DNA from: an uncultured Eubacteriales bacterium
GTDB lineage: Bacteria > Bacillota > Clostridia > Oscillospirales > Acutalibacteraceae
DNA length: 64,000 nucleotides
Assembly: GCA_934444365.1 (NCBI GenBank)
Contig: CAKSCM010000009.1
Location: 1-64,000 of the forward strand
Direction of reading: 5' to 3'
In this document: positions 26,695-35,669 of the stretch, one piece after another
Layout: every line of letters starts with the position of its first letter
How positions within the stretch are numbered: the first letter of the stretch is position 1
The notes under the pieces: generated by a model
What the model was told of the DNA's origin: nothing
What the model saw: only the letters and a program-made list of their open reading frames with translations
The model's database searches: none
Program-made: the position numbers and the translations under genes

Positions 26695-27753
26695 TTATGC
26701 TTTTTTATCGATCCGGCCGTACAGCGGCGCCGTATCCATGTCCTTTTTCTGCTCGCGGTCAGGAGCGGATGTGGTGACCGGTCTGTCATTGCGCGGCCTG
26801 CGCTGATAGGAACGTCCTCTTGAATAAGAGCCGCCCCTCGAATCGCGGCGTCCCGAATCACGTCGGTTGTTGTAGGTTATATGGCCGTCCTTCGATGTAC
26901 CGATTACAACACGGCGATAAGGCTCGCTGCCTATTGACCATGAGGTTATTCCCTCAATGTCATGCACCGTCATGTGTATTATGCGGCGCTCGTAGGGATT
27001 CATCGGCTCAAGTGCGATATTCTTGCCGCTTTTAAGAGCCTGTGAAGCAATCCTCGAGGCTAAGGTCTGCAACGCCTTCTGGCGCTTGTTACGGTAGTCG
27101 CCGGTATTAAGCAGAATTCTCTGATAAGCGGTCTCGGAACCGTTTGCGGCAAGCACAGTAAGGTACTGAAGCGCATCAAGGGTCTCGCCTCTTCTTCCGA
27201 CAACGGCGCCTATGTTATCACCCTCAAGGGTTATTTCTATTCCGCCGTCGTAATCGCTCATGGAAATCTCGGCTTCTATATCCATGCAGGACAAAACCTT
27301 GGTGAGATATTCCTCGGCGCGCCGTGCGGTTTTAAGCTTTTCCTCGTCGGTGATGGGCCGTTTTTCGAATATATCGGCCTTTTCGCCGTCGGTTGTATCC
27401 TGAGTCTGAGAATCAGCCGGCTTTTCATTTTCCTTTTTATCTGCTTTCTCAGCCTTTTCGGCACGGACGGGTCTCGAGCTTCTTTGTGGCTTAAGGTCCT
27501 TTTTTCTATCGCGCTCGGGCGCGGCGGCACCGACCGGCTTTGTACCTGCCGGGTCTGCCTTCACCTCGTCCTCAAGCTCAATATACGCCCTTACCTTAGC
27601 CGGGCAACCGCCGAAAAGACCAAGGGTCTTTTTCTGCGGCATGTCGATTATCTCATATTTTACATCATCATCAATACCGGCGCCGAGCAATAATGCGGCG
27701 GCCTCGCGGGCCTCATCGACGGTAGCGCCGGTGGCGATAGCTTCCTTTATCAA
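26695..27753 (-). CDS. khpB: RNA-binding protein KhpB (Jag)
   Basis: 352 residues. Jag_N domain (residues 1-55, ATVDEAREAAALLLGAG...KKTLGLFGGCPAKVRAY). A charged, Lys/Glu-rich linker (~60-130). KH domain with GAVVGRRGETLDALQYL (~180), R3H domain with RNKRQKAL...MNPYERRIIHMTVHD. An extra Arg/Gly/Ser-rich tail (NRRDSGRRDSRGGSYSRGRS) is absent from the Bacillus protein and likely adds RNA affinity. KhpB with KhpA binds many mRNAs and influences cell elongation and division. The TTG start follows GGAGG at 7 nt. Gene order yidC-jag is standard. Confidence 0.93.
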   Translation of the reverse strand: MIKEAIATGATVDEAREAAALLLGAGIDDDVKYEIIDMPQKKTLGLFGGCPAKVRAYIELEDEVKADPAGTKPVGAAAPERDRKKDLKPQRSSRPVRAEKAEKADKKENEKPADSQTQDTTDGEKADIFEKRPITDEEKLKTARRAEEYLTKVLSCMDIEAEISMSDYDGGIEITLEGDNIGAVVGRRGETLDALQYLTVLAANGSETAYQRILLNTGDYRNKRQKALQTLASRIASQALKSGKNIALEPMNPYERRIIHMTVHDIEGITSWSIGSEPYRRVVIGTSKDGHITYNNRRDSGRRDSRGGSYSRGRSYQRRPRNDRPVTTSAPDREQKKDMDTAPLYGRIDKKA

Positions 27754-27787
27754 GGTTACACCTCCGAATATTTGAGCGAGACGAAAA

Positions 27788-28723
27788 CTACGCCTCGGTA
27801 CTTTCGATTATTTTCTTTTCTCTTTCCCTACGTAAATTCACGGTTTTCACTTCGCCGCGGGCTATTATCTTATAGGGCGACATATGCTTGTTGAGCAGCA
27901 CCTGAATGAGCATTCCGAGAAGATTCGAGCACATCCAGTAAAATCCTACCGCACCCGGTACTATAAAGGAAATGTAAAGCGACATAAAGGGCATAAGGAA
28001 CATCATGCAGCCCATATTTGCCGCTGCTTCGGGATTGGTCTTTTTCTGCATTCTCGTGGTTATCCACGACGAAAGGAAGGCCGAAGCAAAGGATGCCAGC
28101 GGAATAAGCCACAACAGCAGATCCGCTCCGGTAAGCTCCGAAAAACGCAAGGTAAACTTCGGCGTCTGGGTAAGATCGATACCGAAAAGGTTAAAGTCCA
28201 TTCCCCTTACACCGTCTACAATAGGCGCATATTCTGGATCGGTAAGTCCGGAAACGTTATGAATTACATCAAGCTCGGTTATCTGAGCGACCGTTTTGCC
28301 GAGGGTGTTCGCCACGGACTCCATAGCCTTGGAAATAAGCTCGGAATTTATATGCAGAATGTAAGAAAGCGGACTTCTTATAGCCATCCACACACCCCAC
28401 AAAAACGGAAGGGTTATCAGCTGAGGCAAACAACCGCCCATAAGCTTTACACCCTCACGGCGGTAAAGCTCCTGCATTTCCATATTATATTTCTGCTTGT
28501 CGTCGCCGCATCTTTCCTTAAGAGCATCAAGCTTGGGCCTTACGGCGGTCTGCTTGGCCGTGGCCTTTTGCTGATTTATGTTAACCGGTAAAAAAACCAG
28601 TTTTACAAGCAATGTAAATACTATTATCGCAACGGCGTAATTTCCGAGTGGGCTCCATATCGAACCGAGCAGATTATAAAGCTGCTCGAGCACCCAACCC
28701 ATGGCGCTGTAAATATACTTCAA
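27788..28723 (-). CDS. yidC: Membrane protein insertase YidC/OxaA
   Basis: 311 residues, five expected membrane segments. Inserts membrane proteins alone or with Sec. Shows the YidC/Oxa1 core: NYAVAIIVFTLLVKLVFLPVNINQQKATAK, a cytoplasmic coiled hairpin (KLDALKERCGDDKQKYNMEMQELYRREGVKLMGGCLPQL), and PFMSLYISFIVPGAVGFYWMCSNLLGML. No lipobox is visible. The start is read as TTG at 28723, 8 nt after GGAGG; the TTG two codons earlier abuts the site. Confidence 0.95.
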   Translation of the reverse strand: MKYIYSAMGWVLEQLYNLLGSIWSPLGNYAVAIIVFTLLVKLVFLPVNINQQKATAKQTAVRPKLDALKERCGDDKQKYNMEMQELYRREGVKLMGGCLPQLITLPFLWGVWMAIRSPLSYILHINSELISKAMESVANTLGKTVAQITELDVIHNVSGLTDPEYAPIVDGVRGMDFNLFGIDLTQTPKFTLRFSELTGADLLLWLIPLASFASAFLSSWITTRMQKKTNPEAAANMGCMMFLMPFMSLYISFIVPGAVGFYWMCSNLLGMLIQVLLNKHMSPYKIIARGEVKTVNLRREREKKIIESTEA

Positions 28724-28818
28724 AATCAATTCCTCCGGCCGTAATCGCGGCCATCATCAAAAAAATCCTTGGTTTAAGGCTCTGATGCCTTTTGTTTTGG
28801 GTTATTTTGGTATTGGGA

Positions 28819-29076
28819 TTATTCCGGCTTTTCAGGTTTTCCCGGCTGCTTTTTTTCCGCCGTTTTTTCGGGCACCGGATCATATCCGCCTGCATGGAAC
28901 GGATGACATTTCAGTATCCGTCTTAAAGCAAGCCAACCGCCCTTAATTGCCCCAAAACGCTCAATTGCAGTGAGCGCATACTCCGAGCATGTCGGCGTAA
29001 AACGGCAACACGGCGGTTTTAAAGGGGATATTCCCTTTCTGTAGGCGGTTATGAGAAAAATAAGTAGCTTTTTCAT
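28819..29076 (-). CDS. yidD: Membrane protein insertion efficiency factor YidD
   Basis: 85 residues. YidD family: LITAYRKGISPLKPPCCRFTPTCSEYALTAIERFGAIKGGWLALRRILKCHPF, with the conserved Cys/Pro pattern. An N-terminal amphipathic helix attaches it to the membrane. A Lys/Pro/Glu tail follows. Lies between rnpA and yidC as in most bacteria. The ribosome binding site is weak. Confidence 0.94.
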   Translation of the reverse strand: MKKLLIFLITAYRKGISPLKPPCCRFTPTCSEYALTAIERFGAIKGGWLALRRILKCHPFHAGGYDPVPEKTAEKKQPGKPEKPE

Positions 29077-29128
29077 TTTTTACTGCCGGTTTCATGCTTT
29101 TTGTCCGGCCGTTTACGGCGCTTAACCG

Positions 29129-29464
29129 CTATTCACATATGACATTAAGCTTTAAAAGCTGCCGCCGCATCTCCCGTGCGACATCGTTCATATTAACCGA
29201 TGCCGTCCTCGTTCGCGCGACAAAAACAAGGTCATAGCTACCCGTTATTTCGGGATACAGCGCTCTGAAGGCTTCCCTTATAACCCTTTTGGAGCGGTTG
29301 CGCTCGACGGCGCCGCCGACCTTTTTGCCGGCGGTAATTCCGTAACGAACGGCATTGCCTTTGCCTTTTGTACAATAGGTTACAAGCGTAGATCCGACAA
29401 TATACTTTCCACGTGAATATAACCGGCGAAAATCATGGTTTTCCTTTAATACAACAGGCTTCAA
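29129..29464 (-). CDS. rnpA: Ribonuclease P protein component
   Basis: 111 residues. Protein cofactor of RNase P for tRNA 5' maturation. Signature: ENHDFRRLYSRGKYIVG at the N-terminus and the RNR motif AVERNRSKRVIREAFR. Start is taken as TTG at 29464, which follows GGGGGAT; longer frames run through this site. Overlaps nothing; 41 bp from rpmH. Confidence 0.95.
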   Translation of the reverse strand: MKPVVLKENHDFRRLYSRGKYIVGSTLVTYCTKGKGNAVRYGITAGKKVGGAVERNRSKRVIREAFRALYPEITGSYDLVFVARTRTASVNMNDVAREMRRQLLKLNVICE

Positions 29465-29505
29465 AGGTAATCCCCCGTTCAGGTAAAACAAGATACTCAG
29501 CGCTT

Positions 29506-29640
29506 TTACGCGCTAAGTACCTTGCGGCCCCTTGCTCTGCGACGAGCCAAAACCTTGCGGCCGTCTGCGGTGGACATTCTTTTACGGAAACCGTGCACCT
29601 TGCTGCGATGACGCTTTTTAGGCTGATAAGTTCTGATCAC
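29506..29640 (-). CDS. rpmH: Ribosomal protein L34
   Basis: 44 residues starting from GTG: MIRTYQPKKRHRSKVHGF, continuing RKRMSTADGRKVLARRRARGRKVLSA. Textbook L34; the second residue is Ile where Lys is common. AAAGGAG lies 9 nt before the GTG. A small hairpin (AGCGC-tttta-GCGCT) overlaps its end before rnpA. First gene of the rpmH-rnpA-yidD-yidC-jag unit. dnaA, which often lies divergently upstream, is not here. Confidence 0.97.
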   Translation of the reverse strand: MIRTYQPKKRHRSKVHGFRKRMSTADGRKVLARRRARGRKVLSA

Positions 29641-29949
29641 ATCAATACACTCCTTTCAAAACGCAGGGCTAAATATAATAAAATACATAACACAAATTGC
29701 TGTCCAACACAAAAAGGACGCGACCCTGCGAATTTAAATTTTACTATAAATCCAACGCAATGTCAACACAAAATTTCTCATTCTTTCAATTAAAGAGCTT
29801 AGAATCCATCCGCACTGTTTATAGTTATGATATTCTCCGAAAACCGCCTGAACCAAACAGGCCCTGCGACTTAAAATCAAGAAGCAGAGCCCGTTCGGTA
29901 TTGGAAGGAGATACAGTTACAAAACTGTGGAAATGTCGTAATTTTTATA
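29641..29949. other. Intergenic region upstream of rpmH
   Basis: Contains the rpmH promoter and a ~95-nt leader. The htrA-proximal half has only a small ACAGTT/AACTGT dyad (29912-29927). No DnaA-box cluster was seen, so this is not a recognisable oriC despite the neighbouring genes. Confidence 0.5.
29738..29766 (-). promoter_or_regulatory. rpmH promoter
   Basis: Minus strand TTGACA, 17-bp spacer, TAAAAT; near consensus, as expected for a ribosomal protein gene. Confidence 0.85.
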
Positions 29950-31521
29950 TCAGCTGTTGGCCGTTCCGAGGGTTATTTTTACGGTGTAAAGCTTATTCTG
30001 CCTGTAAACCGTGAGGGATATCGTCTCACCCGGAGCATATTTCGCCTTTTCGCTGTTGTACATGGTAAGGCTGGTAATATCGGTGTTATTGAACTGGGTT
30101 ATTATGTCGCCGCGCTGTAATCCCGCCGACTCGGCCGGACTTCCTTCGCTTACCCTTTCGACTACAACACCCGACGGATATCCCATCATATTGAGACGTT
30201 CGGAGGTATAATAGCTGCTTATATCAAGTCCCAAATATGCCTGCGGCTCGTCGACGTTTTCGATTATTCTCTTGCAGATCGAAACAACGGTGTTTGACGG
30301 AATGGCAAAGCCCATTCCCTCGTATTCGGTAGAGGCAAGCTTTGCACTGTTAAGGCCGATAAGAAAACCGTTAGAGTTAACAAGCGCACCGCCCGAGTTG
30401 CCGGGGTTTATGGCTGCGTCGGTCTGAATAAGGTTTACATATTCGCCGGTGTTTTCCATCTGAATGGTACGGTTAAGGCCGCTTATTATTCCGGCGCTCA
30501 CCGAGCCCATAAACTGCAATCCGCCGGGATTTCCGACCGCGACGGCGGTGTTGCCGACCTTGACCTCGTCCGAGTCGCCGATCTCTATTGCGGTAAGACC
30601 GGTTTTTTCGATTTTTACCACGGCCAGATCGGCACTGACATCGTATCCTATAACCTTGGCATCAATAGCCGTTTGTGGATCGCTCGGCAAAAAGACCGAT
30701 ATGCTTCCGTTGTTTTCGACCGCTTCGGATATAACATGATAATTGGTCACTATATATCCGTCGGAGGAATATATGACCCCCGAGCCTTCGCCGCTTTTAT
30801 CGGTGGATCCGTAAAAGAAATAATTGACCGAGAAGGTGGTCCTTATCCCGACGACCGAAGGCGATACCTTTTCGGCAATGGCCTCAACGAGCGAATCCGA
30901 GCTGCTCTCGACTATATTTATCTGTTTTATTGCACTGTCCTCGGAGTCATATGACTCGGTCACCGATGTGTCGTTCCCGTCGCCGGTGACTATTCCGGTT
31001 TTTCCGGCCAGCATAAAGGCCATGGAGGTGCAAACACTCGATATTATAGCGCACACAAGTGCGATTGACACTATCATTCCCACCGTAACGTTGGTGGTTT
31101 TTTGGGTGTGCTTATGACCCTTGGGATTTTTACCGTCATGCAGCGAAACCGGAACCACCGGCTGATTGTCCTGATGAGAACCGTACCCCGGCATAAAGGT
31201 TATTTCCTTTTGAGGGGTAAAACTGTTGACCGTCGGCCCGGGATTCGGAGCGTTTTCAAAGCCGCTTTCGGCCGCCGTATTTGATGTAAAGCCGCCTGCC
31301 GGAGTATCGCTTGCTCCGTTTACCGCCGGATCGCTGCTGTCCCGGTATAAAAAACCTCCGTCGGCCGGATTAATATTATGATCGTTTTCCGATGATTCGG
31401 ACTGAATACCCGCAAATCCGGCGGATTCCTCCCGGCCGTCCGTTTTTTCCGAAAAGCCTTCTTTGCCGCCCATGATACCGTTTTCATTATTGATATTGTT
31501 TTTGTTATCAAAGCTATCCAT
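29950..31521 (-). CDS. HtrA/DegP-type membrane serine protease
   Basis: 523 residues. Long low-complexity cytoplasmic N-terminus rich in Asn, Ser and Gly (~150 residues). One membrane helix (VTVGMIVSIALVCAIISSVC). Trypsin-like domain with catalytic His in VTNYHVISEA, Asp in SADLAVVKIE and Ser in INPGNSGGALVN. A C-terminal PDZ domain follows (LGLDISSYYT...GLQRGDIITQFNNTDITS). Extracytoplasmic protein quality control. The ATG at 31519-31521 follows GGGAG; the frame is open 11 codons further but without a site. Monocistronic, between the rpmH unit and an ABC ATPase. Confidence 0.94.
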   Translation of the reverse strand: MDSFDNKNNINNENGIMGGKEGFSEKTDGREESAGFAGIQSESSENDHNINPADGGFLYRDSSDPAVNGASDTPAGGFTSNTAAESGFENAPNPGPTVNSFTPQKEITFMPGYGSHQDNQPVVPVSLHDGKNPKGHKHTQKTTNVTVGMIVSIALVCAIISSVCTSMAFMLAGKTGIVTGDGNDTSVTESYDSEDSAIKQINIVESSSDSLVEAIAEKVSPSVVGIRTTFSVNYFFYGSTDKSGEGSGVIYSSDGYIVTNYHVISEAVENNGSISVFLPSDPQTAIDAKVIGYDVSADLAVVKIEKTGLTAIEIGDSDEVKVGNTAVAVGNPGGLQFMGSVSAGIISGLNRTIQMENTGEYVNLIQTDAAINPGNSGGALVNSNGFLIGLNSAKLASTEYEGMGFAIPSNTVVSICKRIIENVDEPQAYLGLDISSYYTSERLNMMGYPSGVVVERVSEGSPAESAGLQRGDIITQFNNTDITSLTMYNSEKAKYAPGETISLTVYRQNKLYTVKITLGTANS

Positions 31522-31653
31522 ATATGTCAACTCCCGTAGGGTTTTGTAAGACATTATTACGACATCTAAAACAAACGCTGTCTTTGTTTTTCTGATTGTA
31601 TTGTATTCCTATTATGTGAATAATTAATTAAGAAGGTTTGCATATTTCGTAAA

Positions 31654-32313
31654 TTACAAACGGCCGTTTTTTATTTCATATTGCACCGAAGCACAGGCTA
31701 TAAGCTCCGGATCATGTGTCGCCGCTATTACGGTTGTGCCATCTTTCCGCATTTTTTTCAAAAAGCCCGTAACAGCACCCGTGCTTTCTTTATCGAGGCT
31801 GGCGGTAGGCTCATCGGCAATAAGCAGCTCGGGCGCGTAAACTGCGGCACGCGCGAGTCCCACTCTTCTGAGCTGTCCGCCCGAAAGCTCAAACGGATAG
31901 CAGTTTTCTTTTCCGATAAGTCCGACGCCGCACAGAGCCTCAAGGGCTGCACTTTGTCTTTTTTTCGATGTTACTCCGCGGTATTTAAGCGGCATACAGA
32001 CATTTTCCAAAACGGTTATATTGCTTATAAGGGCATCCTCCTGCATTACAAAGCCTATTTGCCTTTTAAGATAAGTAGGCATACAACGCCCCTTTTTGAT
32101 CCTTCTGCCCTTGTAGGTGTAATCTCCGCTGTCTACTGTATCGATTCCGCCGATTATATTAAGCAGGGTGCTTTTCCCGATTCCCGATCTTCCCGAAAAA
32201 ACCGCAAATTCGCCCGTCCGAACCTTGAGCGAAAGGTTTTTCAGCACCTCGATTGTTTCGCCGTTTGCGCAGATGTATTTTTTGTTAATTTTTTCAAGCT
32301 TTACTATTTCCAT
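31654..32313 (-). CDS. Orphan ABC transporter ATPase (LolD/MacB type)
   Basis: 219 residues. Walker A GRSGIGKSTLL (~41), Q-loop VMQEDAL, signature LSGGQLRRVGLARA, Walker B ELLIADEPTASLD, H-loop ATHDPEL. Size and the 'MQEDALISNITVLENVCMPLKYRG' segment place it with the LolD/MacB/FtsE-like ATPases. No permease gene adjoins it on either side, so its partner must lie elsewhere or be lost. GGAG is 12 nt from the ATG. Confidence 0.85.
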   Translation of the reverse strand: MEIVKLEKINKKYICANGETIEVLKNLSLKVRTGEFAVFSGRSGIGKSTLLNIIGGIDTVDSGDYTYKGRRIKKGRCMPTYLKRQIGFVMQEDALISNITVLENVCMPLKYRGVTSKKRQSAALEALCGVGLIGKENCYPFELSGGQLRRVGLARAAVYAPELLIADEPTASLDKESTGAVTGFLKKMRKDGTTVIAATHDPELIACASVQYEIKNGRL

Positions 32314-32569
32314 AATATCCGGCCGCTCCGAAAGTCATCCTGATTTTTATTAGTATTGTCAGCTTTTCGGTATAAAAACGTATTCGCTGCAGAAAATATT
32401 AAAAAGAAAAAGCAATAATTTTTCCGCAAATCGGCGTTTTAAGATAAAAACCATAATCAATGACAACGGCAAAACAAAAAGGCCGGCGGTCCTGGTTTTT
32501 ATCACACAGACACACCGTCTTAAAAGCCGTCCTTTACGGAAAGCTTATATTTAAAGGAGTAAGCCATTT

Positions 32570-33013
32570 ATGAGTTTTACAAATAAACAGTATTCCGAAA
32601 TGATCGACAAGGCCTCTCCCCCGTCGAGTGTTTTAAAGGACTGCATATGCGCCTTTCTTGTGGGCGGAGCCATCTGCCTGCTCGGGCAGGTACTTACCAA
32701 TCTTTTTGTATCGGCCGGAATAGAAGCCGAAACGGCAAAAACGGTCTCTACAATATCCCTCGTTTTTCTTTCGGCCCTTTCTACCGCCTGCCGTTTTTAC
32801 GATAATATTGCACGCCATGCCGGCGCCGGAACCCTCGTCCCCATTACCGGCTTTGCCAACGCCATAGTCTCCCCTGCCATGGAGTTCAAAAGCGAAGGAC
32901 TTGTAATAGGCACGGGTGTAAAGATGTTTAATATAGCAGGCCCCGTAATAGTTTACGGTACCACCGCAAGCGTAATTTACGGAATAATCCTCTGGATCAT
33001 CGGTATGTTTTAA
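32570..33013 (+). CDS. spoVAC: Stage V sporulation protein AC
   Basis: 147 residues, about four membrane segments. SpoVAC signatures: CAFLVGGAICLLGQ, DNIARHAGAGTLVPITGFANAIVSPAMEFKSEG, and MFNIAGPVIVYG. Part of the inner-membrane channel that moves Ca-dipicolinate into the forespore and out at germination; SpoVAC is the mechanosensitive component. AAAGGAG precedes the ATG by 10 nt. Expected to be forespore-specific (sigma G), but no convincing sigma-G promoter could be read upstream. Confidence 0.95.
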   Translation: MSFTNKQYSEMIDKASPPSSVLKDCICAFLVGGAICLLGQVLTNLFVSAGIEAETAKTVSTISLVFLSALSTACRFYDNIARHAGAGTLVPITGFANAIVSPAMEFKSEGLVIGTGVKMFNIAGPVIVYGTTASVIYGIILWIIGMF

Positions 33014-33065
33014 AAATAAAAGCAACGTAAATCTGTCGGGATACATCACAAAAGGAGAAAATGCA

Positions 33066-34085
33066 ATGCCCTCACGCATAGGTAATTACACATTAAAGCT
33101 TGAAAAAGCCCCCTACATTTCGGGATACGGCTCGTGCGCCGGAGAAAAGGAGGCGGCAGGCCCCATAGGCAAGGAATTCGACCTTACCTTTGACGACCCC
33201 TATTTAGGACAAGCCACCTGGGAAAAGGCCGAAAGCGAAATGCTCCGCATAGCAATACAGTATGCCCTTGACAAAAGCGGACTTAAAAGCAGCGATATAA
33301 ACTATCTTTTTGCCGGCGATCTGCTTAATCAGTGCACCGGCTCGACCTTCGGCGCAATCGGATTTAACATTCCTCATATCGGACTTTTCGGCGCATGCTC
33401 TACAATGGCACTTTCCTTAGGTCTTGCTGCCTGCTTTACCGACGCCGGACTCGCAAAAAATGCGCTTGCCGCCACCTCGTCGCATTTTTGCACGGCCGAA
33501 AGACAGTTTCGCTATCCGCTCGAATACGGCGGACAGCGCACCCCGACCGCCCAGTGGACCGCAACGGCGGCCGGCGCCATGACGGTATCGGCCGAAAAAA
33601 CCGGAATTTCAAAGGTCCGCATAAGCGATGTTACCTTCGGCAGAATAACCGACAAGGATGTAAAGGACCCTAACAACATGGGCGCCGCCATGGCCCCGGC
33701 CGCATGCGACACAATATGCAATTTCCTGCGGGACACGGGTACCGCTCCCGATGATTACGACGTTATAATAACCGGCGACCTCGGACGGGTAGGCTCAAAT
33801 CTGCTTTACGAGCTTTTGGCCGCCGACGGTTACGATATAACCGAAAATCACGCCGATTGCGGATTGCTGATATTCTCACCGCAAACTCAGGACGTTCACT
33901 CCGGAGGCTCGGGGTGCGGCTGCTCGGCTAGCGTTTTGTGCTCAAGGATAATGCACAATATGGAAATGCAAAAGCTTAAAAACGTCCTTTTCTGTGCGAC
34001 CGGAGCGCTCATGTCGCCGACCTCCCAGCAGCAAAAAAACAGCATTCCGGGTATTGCCCATTTAATACACATGACCACGATCTGA
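33066..34085 (+). CDS. spoVAD: Stage V sporulation protein AD
   Basis: 339 residues. Thiolase-fold protein that binds dipicolinic acid for SpoVA-mediated transport. Recognised by YISGYGSCAGEKEAAGP, the block EKAESEMLRIAIQYALDKSGL, GDLLNQCTGSTFGA, and FGACSTMALSLG, then GDLGRVGSNL...DCGLLI. AAAGGAG lies 8 nt before the ATG. Gap to spoVAC 52 bp. It is not a thiolase; the fold is reused. Confidence 0.95.
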   Translation: MPSRIGNYTLKLEKAPYISGYGSCAGEKEAAGPIGKEFDLTFDDPYLGQATWEKAESEMLRIAIQYALDKSGLKSSDINYLFAGDLLNQCTGSTFGAIGFNIPHIGLFGACSTMALSLGLAACFTDAGLAKNALAATSSHFCTAERQFRYPLEYGGQRTPTAQWTATAAGAMTVSAEKTGISKVRISDVTFGRITDKDVKDPNNMGAAMAPAACDTICNFLRDTGTAPDDYDVIITGDLGRVGSNLLYELLAADGYDITENHADCGLLIFSPQTQDVHSGGSGCGCSASVLCSRIMHNMEMQKLKNVLFCATGALMSPTSQQQKNSIPGIAHLIHMTTI

Positions 34086-34115
34086 CATCTGTCCCCCGGC
34101 AAAAAAGGAGAAAAA

Positions 34116-34280
34116 ATGGATAAAATAGTACACTATTCAAGAACCGGCCGCAAGACCAGGCGCACATTGCACATTATATTAAAAGCATTACTGCTTACCC
34201 TTTGCGCGGCAGGTCTCGTAATTATAGGTTATCTTTTAGCCTTTATTGTAAGCACCTCGGCCGCTCTTGTGTTTATGTAA
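34116..34280 (+). CDS. Small membrane protein after spoVAD
   Basis: 54 residues, beginning MDKIVHYSRTGRKTRRTLHI and ending ...STSAALVFM. The basic N-terminus is followed by one or two hydrophobic segments (ALLLTLCAAGLVIIGYLLAFIV). AAAAGGAG is 5 nt before the ATG and it starts 30 bp after spoVAD, so it is almost certainly translated as the third gene of the spoVA operon. It occupies the place where spoVAE/spoVAEB is expected, but is far too short (SpoVAE ~115 residues) and I see no homology. I do not recognise it. Confidence 0.75.
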   Translation: MDKIVHYSRTGRKTRRTLHIILKALLLTLCAAGLVIIGYLLAFIVSTSAALVFM

Positions 34281-34461
34281 CCTTGAAAAACATCCCAAAC
34301 ACCGCCGACAACAAGCGGAATAACCGCTCCGTTATCCCGCCGCCAAACGCACCGATCCGTCGCCGCCTCATTTGTCGGGCGCGTATTCTTCCGGGCGGCA
34401 ATAAGACTGTCGGCAATCCGATCCGCCTCATTGTTATTCCCGTCAAAGTAGTACAAAAAAG

Positions 34462-34508
34462 TAAAAAACCGGCGGACAGCAACGCGTGTGCTGCACCGTC
34501 GGTTTTTC
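34462..34508 (+). terminator. Terminator of the spoVA operon
   Basis: AAAAACCGgCGG-a-CAGCA...TGCTG-ca-CCGtCGGTTTTT: long stem ending in a T-run on the plus strand. Confidence 0.8.
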
Positions 34509-34524
34509 ATTGTTGTTTCGGAAA

Positions 34525-34760
34525 CCACCGGCTATGCCGGTGGAGGCATCCCGTAAAAAAAGCTTTAGCTTCAAGCATCGAGCGAAGCGAGTCGAGAATA
34601 ACAATCCAAAAAATTCGTATGCACTCGATAAAAACGCCTGATGCCCGTTTACGGGCGGCGGGGCATTTGATGCAAGTGAAAAATCATTCAGTGCATCTTT
34701 AGATGCCAGCCGGTAAAAAGCCATTCTAGGGCTTAATCAAGCCGCCGGCTTAGCCGGCGG
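34525..34760. mobile_element. Palindrome-rich element, possible IS200/IS605-derived MITE
   Basis: Bounded by two perfect 8-bp hairpins with 3-nt loops: CCACCGGC-tat-GCCGGTGG (34525-34543) and CCGCCGGC-tta-GCCGGCGG (34742-34760). Between them lie GAGCGAAGCGAG, a nested ATGCCCG...CGGGC...GCAT hairpin (~34640-34666) and GATGCA...TGCATC (~34669-34699). No ORF. Short GC-rich tri-nucleotide-loop hairpins at both ends resemble the subterminal hairpins recognised by Y1 (TnpA) transposases. No transposase is present; a complex noncoding RNA is the alternative. Confidence 0.45.
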
Positions 34761-34883
34761 TCATGACTTTATTATATTTTATTACGGCGCTTTTCGACAG
34801 CGGCTAAACCCGATTACGGGCAATGGCTCCGTACCCGGTTTCAGACGACAAAGCTTTGCCGTCAACAACCAGTATAATGCGTA

Positions 34884-35669
34884 TTACTCGCCGTCCCTTG
34901 CGTCGACAATAACTCCGCTGTCGCCCATTACGTTGGGCAGCTTTCCGTCCCATTTGTTCCATTTTACATACTCGACGTAATCCGGCGAGGCTGACAATGC
35001 GTCCTGAATGAGCTTTATGCTCTCGGCCTCGGCCTGAGCCTGGGTAACCTGCTGTTTGGCCTCAACCTCAATACGGGCTAAATCCTGCTCGGCCTTAAGA
35101 GCATTTTGCTGGGCAGTCTGCTTGGCCTCTACCGCGGCGTTGAATTCGTCGGAAAAATCGAAATTCACGATATTGAATATCTCTACGACAATTCCGTATT
35201 CGCCAATCTTTTCCGAAAGGGCGGATTTTATCTGATCACCCACGCTTTGCCGCTCGGTTATAAGCTCCTCGGCCGTATACTGAGCCGCGACCGCCTTAAT
35301 GCTTTCCTGTATGGCCGGCGAAATAATAACGTTGCTGTAATCGCCGCCGACATTTTTGTAAACCGAGGCCGAAGCGGTTGTATTAACGCGGTAGTTTACC
35401 GCGACAACATACGACACTATCTGCAAATCCTTCGAGGAGGCAGTGCCGTCGGTCTCGATCTTTTGGGTGCGGTTGTTAACCTGTATTACCTTCTGGACAA
35501 AGGGCGTTTTAAAATGAAGTCCCTCCGCAAGCACATTATCGGACACCGCTCCGAAGGTGGTAACAACGCCGGTATGACCCGACTCGACCACCGTAAAGCA
35601 GGACGATATAACAGCAATGACTATTACGGCCAACACCGCCCATAAGCCTATTTTTACCGGTTTTTTCAT
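34884..35669 (-). CDS. SPFH/band 7 (prohibitin-like) membrane protein
   Basis: 261 residues. One N-terminal membrane segment (IGLWAVLAVIVIAVISSCF), then an SPFH domain (VVESGHTGVVTTFGAVSDNVLAEGLHFKTPFVQKVIQVNNRTQKIETDG). A coiled coil rich in Ala, Glu and Gln follows (VEAKQTAQQNALKAEQDLARIEVEAKQQVTQAQAEAES). The overall layout is like HflC/prohibitin. The ATG at 35667-35669 follows GGAGG. Its leader carries a probable Mn(II) riboswitch and a strong promoter, an unusual control for this family. Role unknown; membrane protein quality control or scaffold is typical of relatives. Confidence 0.85.
   Translation of the reverse strand: MKKPVKIGLWAVLAVIVIAVISSCFTVVESGHTGVVTTFGAVSDNVLAEGLHFKTPFVQKVIQVNNRTQKIETDGTASSKDLQIVSYVVAVNYRVNTTASASVYKNVGGDYSNVIISPAIQESIKAVAAQYTAEELITERQSVGDQIKSALSEKIGEYGIVVEIFNIVNFDFSDEFNAAVEAKQTAQQNALKAEQDLARIEVEAKQQVTQAQAEAESIKLIQDALSASPDYVEYVKWNKWDGKLPNVMGDSGVIVDARDGE

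Noticed and set aside
29641..29949. Possible oriC upstream of rpmH
   Set aside because: Gene context suggested it, but no DnaA-box cluster, no dnaA and no DUE-like tract were found; the neighbour is htrA.
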